DNA of 64,000 nt from positions 2,980,001-3,044,000 of the forward strand of contig NZ_CP126093.1 in NCBI RefSeq assembly GCF_030123065.1, in the 5' to 3' direction. A program made the position numbers and the translations under genes. Below the pieces are notes generated by a model that was given only the letters and a program-made list of their open reading frames with translations, did no database searches and was not told the DNA's origin. Below, piece after piece: positions 1 through 8,611 of this stretch (the stretch's first letter is position 1; each line of letters begins with the position of its first letter). The stretch comes from Neobacillus sp. DY30. Its GTDB lineage: Bacteria > Bacillota > Bacilli > Bacillales > Cytobacillaceae.

Positions 1-119
1 CCAATGACCGCCACATCTGCGTCAAGCTGGTTCAGGTTCGCACATATTGGGTATTTTCCAAAAGTACAAATGCCTGTAAAAGGTAAATTTAAAAACTGTT
101 TTTCATCACGATTAGACAT
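1..119 (-). CDS. Agmatinase-family ureohydrolase, N-terminal part (runs off the window)
   Basis: Only the first 39 or so codons are present; the gene continues beyond position 1. The ATG at 119 follows a good ribosome binding site (AGGAGGC on the minus strand near 128). The protein begins MSNRDEKQFLNLPFTGICTF, continues with GKYPICANLNQLDADVAVIG, and then leaves the window. This pattern (FTGICTFGKYP, then a hydrophobic strand after LDADVAVIG) is typical of the N-terminus of the arginase/agmatinase/guanidinobutyrase family, whose manganese-binding residues would lie further downstream. It is codirectional with the three upstream minus-strand genes and is probably the last gene seen of that transcription unit. 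Substrate (agmatine, guanidinobutyrate or another guanidino compound) cannot be decided from this piece. Confidence 0.7.
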   Translation of the reverse strand, partial: MSNRDEKQFLNLPFTGICTFGKYPICANLNQLDADVAVI

Positions 120-233
120 TCATGCTGCCTCCTTCTAGATTATCATCCTCGCTTTTCCTACTGCAAGGTTTTCTGCCGGTGGGCAAGTTCTTAACCAAGG
201 ATTTTAAATTTTGCTTCTATACTTTTTAAACTA

Positions 234-1418
234 TTAATTTTCAATTAAAGTTGTGGTTTTCACCTCATAAGTCTTTTGAAATAAGTTCAGATAGTCTTCT
301 TTTGTCAGATCTCTTGAATTCGCCTGAGTACACAAATGTTTAAAGGCTCCTTCGGCTAGGAAAGGGAAGTCTTCGGTATTTACATTGCCTAAATCCCGGA
401 AGCTAGGAATGCCGATTTTATTTGCCAGCTCTTTTAACAGCACAACACCTTCGTACGCCGTTTCTTCAATAGTTTTTCCTTCAGGATTTGCCCCAAGCTT
501 GATAGCTACCATGGCGTGCTTTTCTGGATTTGAAGGAATATTAAATTCAAATACATGTGGAAGAAAAATAGAATTCGCCACTCCATGTGGAGTATCATAG
601 AGTCCTCCAAGTGGTTCGGCCATCGCATGTACAGCCCCAAGATCCGTGTTATCAAAGGCGATACCTGCAACTAAACTACCCAAAAGCATATTTTTCCTAG
701 CCTCTAAATCATGACCATTTTCTACTGCTAATGGAAGGTATTTGGCTATTAATTCAATAGCATATAGTCCCAAAGCATCAGAAAGAGGTTGAGCAACTTT
801 GCAGGTATAAGCTTCAATTGCATGTGTGAGTGCATCCATTCCTGTAGCTGCTGTAATCGATTTAGGCAATGTTAACGTCAATTCAGGATCAACAAGTGCC
901 AGTTTAGGAGCGATTTTCAAATCTAGTATCGCCTCCTTCTGTTTCGTCAAGGTATCCGTAATGACAGAACCTCTTGTAACTTCACTACCGGTACCTGAAG
1001 TTGTCGGAATACAAATTAGTGGTGGGATATCCCGTTCTAGTAAATTTACGCCGTAACGTTCTCTTAGCTCTCCTCCATGTGTAAAAAGTGTCCCAATTGC
1101 TTTGGCTGTATCCATTGAACTTCCGCCGCCAAGACCAATTAAGAGATCGATGTTCTCGTTTTTAAACTGTTGATAAGCACTCTCGCAATCTACATCTTTT
1201 GGATTAGGTGATATTTCATCATAAACAATATAATTGACACCTTCTTGATCTAATGACTGTGTGATTTTTTCTAAAATTCCTGTTTGTGCAAGTCCTTTAT
1301 CTGTAATAATAAGGGCTTTATTTCCACCTAATTCTTTTGCCCTTTTCCCAATATTCTTTACTTTCCCATTCCCAAACTCTATAGAAGTAGGCAGATTAAA
1401 ATGAAAATCCCATAACAT
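234..1418 (-). CDS. Iron-containing alcohol dehydrogenase
   Basis: This 394-residue protein has the full length of group III (iron-type) alcohol dehydrogenases. Visible marks are the nucleotide-binding GLGGGSSMDTAKAI around residues 95-109, IPTTSGTGSEVT around 137-148, and a metal-site region with DALTHAIEAY and later HAMAEPLGG and DTPHGVANS, which supply the Asp and His ligands. It would reduce an aldehyde or oxidise an alcohol with NAD(P)H in the cytoplasm. The gene starts at ATG 1418 and lies 55 bp after the aldehyde dehydrogenase gene on the same strand. Together they suggest interconversion of alcohol, aldehyde and acid in one catabolic path. The substrate is not readable from sequence. 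Confidence 0.9.
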   Translation of the reverse strand: MLWDFHFNLPTSIEFGNGKVKNIGKRAKELGGNKALIITDKGLAQTGILEKITQSLDQEGVNYIVYDEISPNPKDVDCESAYQQFKNENIDLLIGLGGGSSMDTAKAIGTLFTHGGELRERYGVNLLERDIPPLICIPTTSGTGSEVTRGSVITDTLTKQKEAILDLKIAPKLALVDPELTLTLPKSITAATGMDALTHAIEAYTCKVAQPLSDALGLYAIELIAKYLPLAVENGHDLEARKNMLLGSLVAGIAFDNTDLGAVHAMAEPLGGLYDTPHGVANSIFLPHVFEFNIPSNPEKHAMVAIKLGANPEGKTIEETAYEGVVLLKELANKIGIPSFRDLGNVNTEDFPFLAEGAFKHLCTQANSRDLTKEDYLNLFQKTYEVKTTTLIEN

Positions 1419-1473
1419 AATAAATTCCTCCTTTATTTTTTTAATATTTTGAATTTAAAAGTTGTATTTTTAA

Positions 1474-2946
1474 TTAATTACTAAACCATTCAGTTGGCTT
1501 AACATCTAAATTAATATTGATTTGTTTTACCTCAGTAAACGTATCCAAGCCAAAGGTTCCTAACCCGCGGCCAATCCCGCTCTGCTTGTAACCTCCCCAC
1601 GGTGCCTCATTATAGGCGAGGTTATAAGCATTAACATAAGTAATTCCGGCTCTTACTTTTTTAATAACCCTCAAAGCTTTGGCGCCATCTTGTGAAAAAA
1701 CACCTGCTGCAAGCCCGTATGAAGTATCATTTGCCAGCTGGATTGCTTCCGCCTCATCTTTAAACTTTTGAACGACAAGAACTGGACCAAAGATTTCTTC
1801 CTGAACAATTCTCATGTCTGGTTTGGTGTCAACAAATATTGTTGGCTCAAAAAAATAACCATTTTCAAGCCCGTTACTTGTAATACGGTTGCCGCCGCAA
1901 GCTAACGTAGCCCCTTCGGCTAAGCCAATTTGAATATATTCAAGGATATTCTTCATATGGTCTTCACTTACAAGCGGACCCATCTCTGTAGACGAATCAA
2001 TCCCAGGGCCAACCTGAATCTTTTTCGCTCTTTCTACCAATCTAGCAATGAACTTATCATGAATGCTCGCTTCTAACAGTAAACGGGATCCCGCATTACA
2101 TACTTGGCCGGCATTGGTAAAGATCCCATTCAAAGCATAATCGATGGCTGTCTCAAAATCTGCGTCAGCGAAAACAATATTTGGCGACTTGCCGCCTAGT
2201 TCGAGTGAAAGGTTTTTAATATTTCCTGTTGCTGAATTCATGATGCTTCTACCCGTTGCTGTACTACCTGTAAAAGAAATCAAGTCCACCTTTTGGCTTT
2301 CCGCTATCTCATTTCCTACTGTTGAACCACCTCCTAAAACTAGATTTGCAACACCAGCCGGTATCCCCACTTCTTCCATGATCTCAAATAATTTGTAAGT
2401 GGTGACCGGGGTGATTTCAGCAGGTTTAAATACAAGCGTATTTCCCGCAGCAAGCGCAGGGGCTATTTTCCAGGCGCCCGTCAACAATGGAAAATTCCAT
2501 GGAGCGATAAGTCCACATACACCGACAGGTTCCCGAATAACCATGGCTTGCACAGGATCGGCAACAGAATACGTTTGACCATTTGGCTTTGTCACTAACC
2601 CAGCATAGTATCGAAAGCAATTCACGGTATCAGCAATATCAAACTCTGATTCTTTAAGGGGTTTTCCCGTATTCTCAGTTTCAAGTTTGCTAAGCTCGTC
2701 TGCCTTTTCTTCAATCTTATCCGCTATTTTAAATAAGTAGGCTGCACGTTCAGATGCCGGTAAGTCTGACCAAATTCCGGAGTCAAAAGCTATTCGTGCA
2801 GTATTAATCGCCATTTGGGCTTCTTCTCTACTTCCTTGCTCAGCCTCAGCCATAATTTTACCGTTTGCAGGATTCACAACATGACTCTTATTTCCACTTA
2901 ATGACTCCATCCATTCACCATTAATAAACATTTTCAACTTCAACAT
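1474..2946 (-). CDS. NAD(P)-dependent aldehyde dehydrogenase
   Basis: A 490-residue aldehyde dehydrogenase of normal length. The conserved IAPWNFPLLTGAWKIAPALA, the cofactor loop SFTGSTATGR, the general base in LELGGKSPNIVFADAD (Glu near residue 253) and the nucleophile in GQVCNAGSRLL (Cys near residue 287) are all present, as is EEIFGPVL near residue 385. It should oxidise an aldehyde to the acid in the cytoplasm. It resembles betaine-aldehyde and 4-aminobutyraldehyde type enzymes in overall pattern, but the substrate is inferred only from the neighbours: an amino acid/polyamine permease upstream and an agmatinase-family gene downstream. It starts at ATG 2946, 27 bp after the permease gene. 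Confidence 0.9.
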   Translation of the reverse strand: MLKLKMFINGEWMESLSGNKSHVVNPANGKIMAEAEQGSREEAQMAINTARIAFDSGIWSDLPASERAAYLFKIADKIEEKADELSKLETENTGKPLKESEFDIADTVNCFRYYAGLVTKPNGQTYSVADPVQAMVIREPVGVCGLIAPWNFPLLTGAWKIAPALAAGNTLVFKPAEITPVTTYKLFEIMEEVGIPAGVANLVLGGGSTVGNEIAESQKVDLISFTGSTATGRSIMNSATGNIKNLSLELGGKSPNIVFADADFETAIDYALNGIFTNAGQVCNAGSRLLLEASIHDKFIARLVERAKKIQVGPGIDSSTEMGPLVSEDHMKNILEYIQIGLAEGATLACGGNRITSNGLENGYFFEPTIFVDTKPDMRIVQEEIFGPVLVVQKFKDEAEAIQLANDTSYGLAAGVFSQDGAKALRVIKKVRAGITYVNAYNLAYNEAPWGGYKQSGIGRGLGTFGLDTFTEVKQININLDVKPTEWFSN

Positions 2947-2972
2947 TTTTACAAACCTCCAGTATGTTATTT

Positions 2973-4361
2973 TTACCTTACCTGTTGAGGGATAACCTCT
3001 CGATCAATGTCTTGGACATTTTGTGGAATCATTTCTTTATCAAAATGAAACTCAGGAAGTGGTTTGCGGAACCATTTCGTCAAATAGACAAGATAAATCA
3101 AGCCGCATGCCATCCAGATGCCCCCGAGAATCAACGCCTCCATTTCTAAATGTGACCATAACCATATCGTAAACGCTGCGCCAATGAGTGGTAATAATAG
3201 GTACCGAATGCAATCCATAAAAGAACGCTTATGATTTCTTATAAAATAATGGGCTATAACAGACAGATTTACAGATGTAAAGGCAATTAACGCTCCAAAA
3301 TTGATAAACTTGATAACTTGTTCTAGGGTTAAAGGAATAGCGAGTAAAGAAACTACGCCAATCACAATGATGCCAAGTGACGGTGTTTTAAATTTAGGAT
3401 GAATGTATCCAAATATATTTTTGGGTAATACGGAATCTCGTCCCATCGCATATAACACTCGCGATGCGCTTGTGATTGAAGCGATTCCTGAAGAGAAATT
3501 ACCAATAATCACTGCTGTAATAAAAATGGACTTAAATAAATTTCCTCCGACAAGCACCGCAATTTCAAGGGCTGCAGAATCAGCATGTTTGAATGAAATG
3601 CCCGGATGCACCAATTGTGCTAAGTAAGAAGAGCCAATATACAAAACTCCGATAAACAATAGCATGATAATAATGGCTCTTGGAATTGTTTTTTCGGGAT
3701 CGATTGTTTCCTCTGATAAAGTGGTGAGTGAGTCAAAACCAAGAAAGCTAAAGCAAAGAATGGTAGCACCTGCCAAGATAACGGACAAGGAAACATCTGC
3801 ATCAAACAATGGCTTAATTGAGAAAAGACTACCCGTCCCTACTCCTTCTGATAAACTTTTGAAGGTTAATATCCAGAAAAGGCAAACAAAAATGACTTGA
3901 GCAATAACAAAAATTTTACTCGTTATTGCTGATATCTCCACACCTAGTATGCTCGGAGATACGATGCTTGCAGTCAAAACAATTACCCACACATAATGCG
4001 GGATTCCAGGAAATACAGCATTTAAAAAGACAGTGGACATCAAGCAGGTAACCATAGGCGTTAACATATAATCAAGCATAATCGTCCAACCAACAATGAA
4101 CCCAACCTCAGAATTAATAGATTTTTGCGTAAAGGAATAGGCTGAACCTGAGATCGGGTAGGCTTTTGCCATCTTGCCATAGCTGAGAGCTGTAAAAAGT
4201 ATTGCTAGAAAAGCAATAATGTATGCAGTCGTAATAACACCTCTTGAGGTAACGGCAGCAATTCCATAGGTATTAAAAAACACCATGGGGTTATTCCATG
4301 CAATCCCTAAAAAAACAACCTGTGACAAAGTAAGTGTTCTTGCAAGCGCTTTCTTATTCAT
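2973..4361 (-). CDS. APC-family amino acid/polyamine permease
   Basis: A 462-residue, very hydrophobic membrane protein with about twelve transmembrane segments and the APC superfamily N-terminal pattern: LSQVVFLGIAWNNPMVFFNT, then SYGKMAKAYPISGSAYSFTQ in the first 90 residues. FSFLGFDSLTTLSEET near residues 203-218 matches transmembrane segment 6 of this superfamily. It would import an amino acid or amine across the cytoplasmic membrane. It is the first gene of the minus-strand cluster and faces the MerR regulator across a roughly 130-bp region with a dyad (4432-4452). Similarity to putrescine/amine importers is suggested by the catabolic genes behind it, but the substrate is inference. Confidence 0.85.
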   Translation of the reverse strand: MNKKALARTLTLSQVVFLGIAWNNPMVFFNTYGIAAVTSRGVITTAYIIAFLAILFTALSYGKMAKAYPISGSAYSFTQKSINSEVGFIVGWTIMLDYMLTPMVTCLMSTVFLNAVFPGIPHYVWVIVLTASIVSPSILGVEISAITSKIFVIAQVIFVCLFWILTFKSLSEGVGTGSLFSIKPLFDADVSLSVILAGATILCFSFLGFDSLTTLSEETIDPEKTIPRAIIIMLLFIGVLYIGSSYLAQLVHPGISFKHADSAALEIAVLVGGNLFKSIFITAVIIGNFSSGIASITSASRVLYAMGRDSVLPKNIFGYIHPKFKTPSLGIIVIGVVSLLAIPLTLEQVIKFINFGALIAFTSVNLSVIAHYFIRNHKRSFMDCIRYLLLPLIGAAFTIWLWSHLEMEALILGGIWMACGLIYLVYLTKWFRKPLPEFHFDKEMIPQNVQDIDREVIPQQVR

Positions 4362-4426
4362 AACTCAACTCCCTCTGTGTTAATAAATTTAATTCTTAGA
4401 TGATTTAGAAGATTTCGTATTTTTAT

Positions 4427-4467
4427 TGTAAACCTTGTTGTTACACAAAGGTCAATAGGTGTATAAT
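4427..4467. promoter_or_regulatory. Divergent promoter region with dyad, probable MerR operator
   Basis: On the plus strand, TTGTTA (4438-4443) and TATAAT (4462-4467) are separated by 18 bp and would drive the MerR gene. An imperfect dyad, ACCTT (4432-4436) and AAGGT (4448-4452), straddles the -35 element. On the minus strand TTTACA (4432-4427) could be the -35 of the permease operon. MerR-family regulators bind dyads placed in the promoter spacer, so both autoregulation and control of the catabolic operon are plausible. Positions of transcription starts are not known. Confidence 0.45.
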
Positions 4468-4491
4468 ATTTTTTTTAGGGGGGTGATTTCA

Positions 4492-5325
4492 CTGAAAATA
4501 AAGGAAAAATTAACCATTGGTGAAATGGCGAGGTTAAGAGGGGTAACAACGGAGGCTTTACGCCACTATGATCGGATTGACCTATTCAAACCTCAATATG
4601 TTGATCCCGATTCGGGGTATCGCTACTATTCTATTTTTCAATATGAAGTTTTAGGGACCATTAAAGAGTTGAGGCAACTTGGGATGAGTACGGACGAAAT
4701 AAAGGATTATTTTAATGAACGTAATTTTAATAAGTCTTTGGATATTCTGAAAACCAAGCATTCGGAACTTGTTTCAAAACTGAACGAGTTACATGACTTG
4801 GAGGAAAATATTCGGGGGAAAATTGGATACTTGGAGCATGTAGCGAAAGAAAAAGAACTTCAATCGGTGTTTTTCCGCGAAATAGGAAGAAGGAAATTAA
4901 TTACCTTAAATGAAAAAATAAATAATAATTTGGAACTCAGTTATGGTGTTATAAGGTTAGAGAATATGCTCACCGAGAAGACACCAATTCTGGCTAGTAA
5001 TAGACTAGGCATTATCATCCAGGAAGCGGATCTTAGAGAGAAACGATTTGAAGAACCTTCCATTATTTTTGTAGTGGCAAAAAATAAAGAAAAAATACCA
5101 AAACAGTGTCAAATGACGGTTCCTGCAGGGTTATTCGCGTGTATTCGTTATAACGGGGAATTATTATGGAATCGAAGTGAAAGTTTGAGTAAGATATTGG
5201 AATATATTGATGAAACTGGATATCGCATAACCGGCGATGCGCTGCAAATTATGCACGTCGATATTACAATCACAGATAAACCAAATGAGATTACATTCGA
5301 AATTCAAGTTCCAGTTCAAATTTAG
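4492..5325 (+). CDS. MerR-family transcriptional regulator with C-terminal effector domain
   Basis: The N-terminus has a MerR winged helix-turn-helix: LTIGEMARLRGVTTEALRHY then DRIDLF and DSGYRYY, and a dimerisation coiled coil around residues 70-110. The remaining 160 residues resemble the GyrI-like ligand-binding domain of BltR-type multidrug or polyamine sensors. It faces the permease-dehydrogenase cluster and is the likely regulator of it. The start is unusual. A GTG at 4459 would add 11 residues, but it lies in the -10 box. The best ribosome binding site (GGGGGTGA ending at 4486) points to CTG at 4492, five bases downstream, giving a protein beginning (M)KIKEKLTIGEM. I chose that start; it needs experimental support. 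Confidence 0.8.
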   Translation: MKIKEKLTIGEMARLRGVTTEALRHYDRIDLFKPQYVDPDSGYRYYSIFQYEVLGTIKELRQLGMSTDEIKDYFNERNFNKSLDILKTKHSELVSKLNELHDLEENIRGKIGYLEHVAKEKELQSVFFREIGRRKLITLNEKINNNLELSYGVIRLENMLTEKTPILASNRLGIIIQEADLREKRFEEPSIIFVVAKNKEKIPKQCQMTVPAGLFACIRYNGELLWNRSESLSKILEYIDETGYRITGDALQIMHVDITITDKPNEITFEIQVPVQI

Positions 5326-5338
5326 GTGCGGGAATATA

Positions 5339-5704
5339 ATGATTGAACGAGAACGGGTTATAGAAAACTATTTTCAGTCTTGGATAAATAAAAACAATTT
5401 ATTACTAAGAAAAACCTTCGACCCAACGTAGTCTAAACTGAATGTTACGGACCTGAGTATCACGGATTAGACACAATAGAAAGCTGGTTTGACGATTGGA
5501 ATAAGCGAGGAACAGTTTTCGTTTGGAATATAAAGAAATTTCTTCATCAAGGCAAATTAAATGCTGTTGAATGGTACTTTAAATGTGAATATGAGGCAGA
5601 GGGTGGGGGATTTGATGGTGTATCATTAATTTAATAATGATAACTTCATAGTGAATTTAAAAGAGTTTCAATCTAAAATACCACACTATTATCCATACAA
5701 GTAA
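5339..5704 (+). pseudogene. Broken SnoaL/NTF2-like polyketide-cyclase-type protein
   Basis: Starts cleanly at ATG 5339 as MIERERVIENYFQSWINKNN but meets a stop at 5429-5431. In neighbouring frames the family continues: YGPEYHGLDTIESWFDDWN, then GTVFVWNIKKFLHQ, AVEWYFKCEYEAEGGGFDG, and finally NLKEFQSKIPHYYPYK before TAA at 5704. These blocks are the usual order in small SnoaL-like nuclear transport factor 2 fold proteins of Bacillus. At least two frameshifts and stops are needed to join them, so this is a decayed gene. It follows the MerR gene by 13 bp. Confidence 0.7.
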
Positions 5705-5760
5705 AATCAGGCCATTATGGTTCCTTATCTAAAAGTGGAGACAAGATTGTGAAAAAAATG

Positions 5761-5821
5761 TACTTAAGTTAACGGGTGCAAGAGTTAAATATTGGGATGG
5801 CTGCGGCGATCTCTTTTTTCT
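5761..5821 (+). repeat. Dispersed intergenic repeat, copy A
   Basis: The segment reads ACTTAAGTTAACGGGTGC, then GTTAA and later GCTGCGGCGATC followed by a T-rich run. A second diverged copy is at 51394-51460, where the same blocks occur in the same order (ACTTAAAGTAACGGGTGC, GTTAA, GCTGCGGCGGTC, T-run). No open frame is shared. It looks like a bcr-like or miniature-element-type intergenic repeat of Bacillaceae; its family assignment is inference. Confidence 0.5.
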
Positions 5822-5901
5822 TATTGCACTAATGGAGCAGAATACTTCAATAAGAAATATGGGAGTTTATGGTATAATTTGATGCATAAGGGGGGGTGTA
5901 T

Positions 5902-6435
5902 GTGTATAGAAAAAAAGCAAAAAACTATTTAACTTTTATACTGCTAATACTATTATTCGCACTAACAGCTTGCACTCAAAGTCCTGACTTTGAGTTGTAT
6001 GGAGGAAAACCTTTAAAAATAGCGGTGGTTGGAGAAGCTCCAGAAGTAAATGAGGAACAAGTGATATTTACAGAAATCTCATTTGATGGAATGACAAGTG
6101 AAGTACTGAAGTCATATGACGCAGTATTTATCAGGGAAAATAATCTTTCAGAGGCTGCTGAAAGCCAATATGCAGACGTATACCTAAATTCATCAATTCC
6201 ATTCTTTTTTATTTCAGCTAATAATCATATTCCTTTTACCGTAAAAGAAACAGCATATAATGAGTCTTGGAATTGGACTGCTGGTCAAAGCTATGCTGTT
6301 GGGATTCTTACTTTAACTGAAGATGATTCGTTAAAAAGTTGGAAATACGGTTTGTATAATGATAAAAAAACAGATGAACACATAAAAGAAGTATATTCAA
6401 GAATATTCAAGACGATAGATGAACTTAATCAATAG
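5902..6435 (+). CDS. Putative lipoprotein of unknown function
   Basis: A protein of about 177 residues with a positively charged start, a hydrophobic stretch FILLILLFALTAC and a lipobox (LTAC) whose Cys would be lipidated after signal peptidase II cleavage, so it is probably anchored outside the membrane. The mature part has strands such as LKIAVVGEAP and SYDAVFIRENN but no domain I can name. Start: GTG 5902 sits 4-5 bases after GGGGGGTG; GTG 5896 in the same frame lies inside that site and is less likely. It stands alone between two decayed genes. Function unknown. Confidence 0.6.
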   Translation: MYRKKAKNYLTFILLILLFALTACTQSPDFELYGGKPLKIAVVGEAPEVNEEQVIFTEISFDGMTSEVLKSYDAVFIRENNLSEAAESQYADVYLNSSIPFFFISANNHIPFTVKETAYNESWNWTAGQSYAVGILTLTEDDSLKSWKYGLYNDKKTDEHIKEVYSRIFKTIDELNQ

Positions 6436-6444
6436 AATGTAAAG

Positions 6445-6748
6445 GCTCTTAGATTATCGACAGATACAAAATGGAAAGAGTCGGATATTCAATCTAATTT
6501 AATACATAAGTGTCAGGAAATTAGAAAAGAAATTAAAAGATTTTACAGTTGAAGATTTAAGAATAATGATTGGACAAAAAATCGGTTAGAAATATCTTGT
6601 TCTATTAGCCCTTGAAACACTTGTAACAAATCCTTTGGTTGAAGGGGATTTAGTTAAGGGAGACTTACTTGAACAAGTCTTAAAAGTCGATAATGGCACC
6701 TGGAATGAGCATGAAGGCATCTTTGGAGGAAAACGTAAATATATATAG
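6445..6748 (+). pseudogene. Relic of a CdiI-family (contact-dependent inhibition) immunity protein
   Basis: Two frames together give LRLSTDTKWKESDIQSNLIH, KCQEIRK, then after a one-base shift KDFTVEDLRIMIGQKIG, a stop (TAG 6592-6594 region), YLVLLALETLVTNPLVEGDL and VKGDLLEQVLKV with NGTWNEHEGI. The blocks DFTVEDLRxxIGQ and LALETLxxNPLxEGDLxxGDLL are the signature of the small contact-dependent growth inhibition immunity family. There is one frameshift and at least one in-frame stop, and no start codon in a sensible place. No toxin partner is adjacent. Confidence 0.65.
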
Positions 6749-6795
6749 AATAATATGGATGAAGTAACTCGAAAATTTGAAGGCAATGATACCAA

Positions 6796-6840
6796 AAAAA
6801 AGGTACAACCTAGGACTTAATAAAGGTTGTACCTTTTTTT
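6796..6840 (+). terminator. Factor-independent terminator
   Basis: AAAGGTACAACC (ending about 6810) pairs with GGTTGTACCTTT starting at 6825, and a T-run follows. It would end transcription through the lipoprotein and immunity relic. Confidence 0.75.
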
Positions 6841-6949
6841 ATTTTTACCATGGGGGATTGGATAAATGCATATATATTAGAAGGAAAAATTGAAGGATGA
6901 ATAGGGTAAAAAAGAAATAGTAATTAAACTGAAAGAGGGTATGAGGTCA

Positions 6950-7774
6950 ATGTTTAAAGAGAACGCAATATTAAATGCTATTGTAAACGAATTTTCAAAA
7001 TTACAGGAGGTAGAAGCCATACTGCTTGCAGGTTCTCACACAATAGACACTCAAGATGAAAACTCCGATTATGATTTATATATCTATTCAAATAAGGAAA
7101 TTACAGTAACAAAAAGAGAAGAAATCATGAATGGTTTTTGTGATTACGTAGAGATAAATAATCAATTTTGGGAGACAGAAGATGATGGTATTATTAGAGA
7201 CGTAAATACCCCAATCGAAATTATTTATCGGGATCTTGATTGGATCGATGCACAACTTGAGAGAACATTAATTAAATGTCAAGCAGATGTCGGATATACA
7301 ACTTGTTTTTGGAGTAATTTCATAACGTCAGTAATTCTGTATGATAAACACAATAAGGCTGGAAACCTTCAACAAAAATACAATATTAACTATCCTGAAG
7401 CATTAAAGTTAGATATTGTAAGAAAAAATTATCCGTTGTTAAGGGACCAGATGCCTGCCTATTATTTTCAAATAGAAAAAGCCATTAAGAGAAATGATTA
7501 CGTAAGCATTAACCATAGGGTGGCAGCTTTATTGGCCAGTTACTTTGACATTTTGTTTGCGATTAATGAAATGCCACATCCAGGAGAAAAGAAATTAGTA
7601 AAAATATTAAAAGAAAAAGGAGCTAAATTGCCTTTAGATATGGAAGAAAATTTAAATGAATTATTGAGCAGCATTTGCGGTTTTGACGACAGAATTTTAA
7701 TCCAAGTAAATAAGCTGGCTGATAACTTAGACAATCTTTTAACTGCAGAGGGGCTTTTAACGTCAAAGCCATAA
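6950..7774 (+). CDS. Nucleotidyltransferase-domain protein
   Basis: A 274-residue protein with the polymerase-beta-type nucleotidyltransferase core near its start: ILLAGSHTIDTQDENSDYDL gives the G-S and D-x-D motif, and EIIYRDLDW supplies a later acidic strand. The C-terminal two thirds are helical, as in DUF4037-like and lincosamide/aminoglycoside nucleotidyltransferase relatives. It may transfer a nucleotide to a small molecule or a protein; the target is not known. ATG 6950 has TGAGG four bases upstream; the in-frame ATG 6941 would add three residues. It is a single gene followed by a terminator. Confidence 0.75.
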   Translation: MFKENAILNAIVNEFSKLQEVEAILLAGSHTIDTQDENSDYDLYIYSNKEITVTKREEIMNGFCDYVEINNQFWETEDDGIIRDVNTPIEIIYRDLDWIDAQLERTLIKCQADVGYTTCFWSNFITSVILYDKHNKAGNLQQKYNINYPEALKLDIVRKNYPLLRDQMPAYYFQIEKAIKRNDYVSINHRVAALLASYFDILFAINEMPHPGEKKLVKILKEKGAKLPLDMEENLNELLSSICGFDDRILIQVNKLADNLDNLLTAEGLLTSKP

Positions 7775-8086
7775 TAAAAACAATACCGAGACTGAGGAAG
7801 GACGACTAGAATATCTCCGATTGTTACTAGTTATATCTATAATTATAAAAAGAAACCTTGTCAATCTTCACAAGACAAGGTTTCTTCTTTTTTCTTGAGA
7901 AAAGGTGTCAGTCCCCTTTAGTAGCCGGGAACCGAACCGTGGGAACGTCAAGTGACATGCTTTTTGGTTATTACTAACAAAGTGATAGAGTTCTATTATT
8001 GAAACTTTTTCCAATTTTAATCGTATAAATAAATGGATGATGCAAAGGAATAAACAAAAAAATTATATTGGTTGAGCAGGAAGTTT
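7775..8086. other. Intergenic region, only a terminator seen
   Basis: About 310 bp without a gene. A strong terminator occupies 7849-7892. The rest is AT-rich; I see no RNA gene or convincing promoter. Confidence 0.5.
7849..7892 (+). terminator. Factor-independent terminator
   Basis: AAGAAACCTTGTC pairs with GACAAGGTTTCTT, followed by CTTTTTT. Located 75 bp after the nucleotidyltransferase gene. Confidence 0.85.
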
Positions 8087-8482
8087 ATGATTAAGGAATT
8101 CTTAAGCAGAGAAAAAGTAGAGTGCATTGGCGGTTTTACTGCAGTATATGCTGATCCAATTATGGCCCATATCAATCCAACCGAAATACATAAAAAAGAT
8201 CTTTTCATTATAATAAAAAACGATTACACCATCTGGGCCACGATTGTGAAACCTGAAGGCACAGAACAACAAAATCATCAGTGGATAGAAATCCATCGGG
8301 ATGACCTTAAGAGAAGAGTAAGTCCAATTATGCCAAGGACCTATTACTTTGAAATAAAAAAGGGAGATTTATTTGGAACCTATGTAATTTCGGATGATAT
8401 CATTTCAAATGAGTCCTTTTCCGACAGGAAATCCTATCTTAGTGCTTTAATAGATATCAATTGGCATCATACCAGATGCTGA
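8087..8482 (+). CDS. Small hypothetical protein
   Basis: 131 residues from ATG 8087 (AGGAAG five bases upstream); TTG 8072 would add five. The sequence begins MIKEFLSREKVECIGGF and is mostly beta-strand in pattern (DLFIIIKNDYTIWATIVKPE, then RTYYFEIKKGDLFGTYVI), with no signal peptide, membrane segment or metal motif. I do not recognise the family. It has a normal codon pattern and a plausible ribosome binding site, so it is probably a real gene. It stands alone. Confidence 0.5.
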   Translation: MIKEFLSREKVECIGGFTAVYADPIMAHINPTEIHKKDLFIIIKNDYTIWATIVKPEGTEQQNHQWIEIHRDDLKRRVSPIMPRTYYFEIKKGDLFGTYVISDDIISNESFSDRKSYLSALIDINWHHTRC

Positions 8483-8611
8483 TCCAAGAAAATGAGGTAA
8501 ATACACATAGATTTATATCTTTTTGAATAAAAAAAATTAATGGTTAGTCGAAAAGATATAAGTGAATTATAATGTAAACAATAAATGTACCAAAATACGG
8601 AGGAAAAACGA

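Noticed and set aside
7903..7960. Repeat-like segment GGTGTCAGTCCCC near 7905
   Set aside because: Resembles IS-end or intergenic repeat sequence of Bacillaceae, but I found no second copy in this window to support it.
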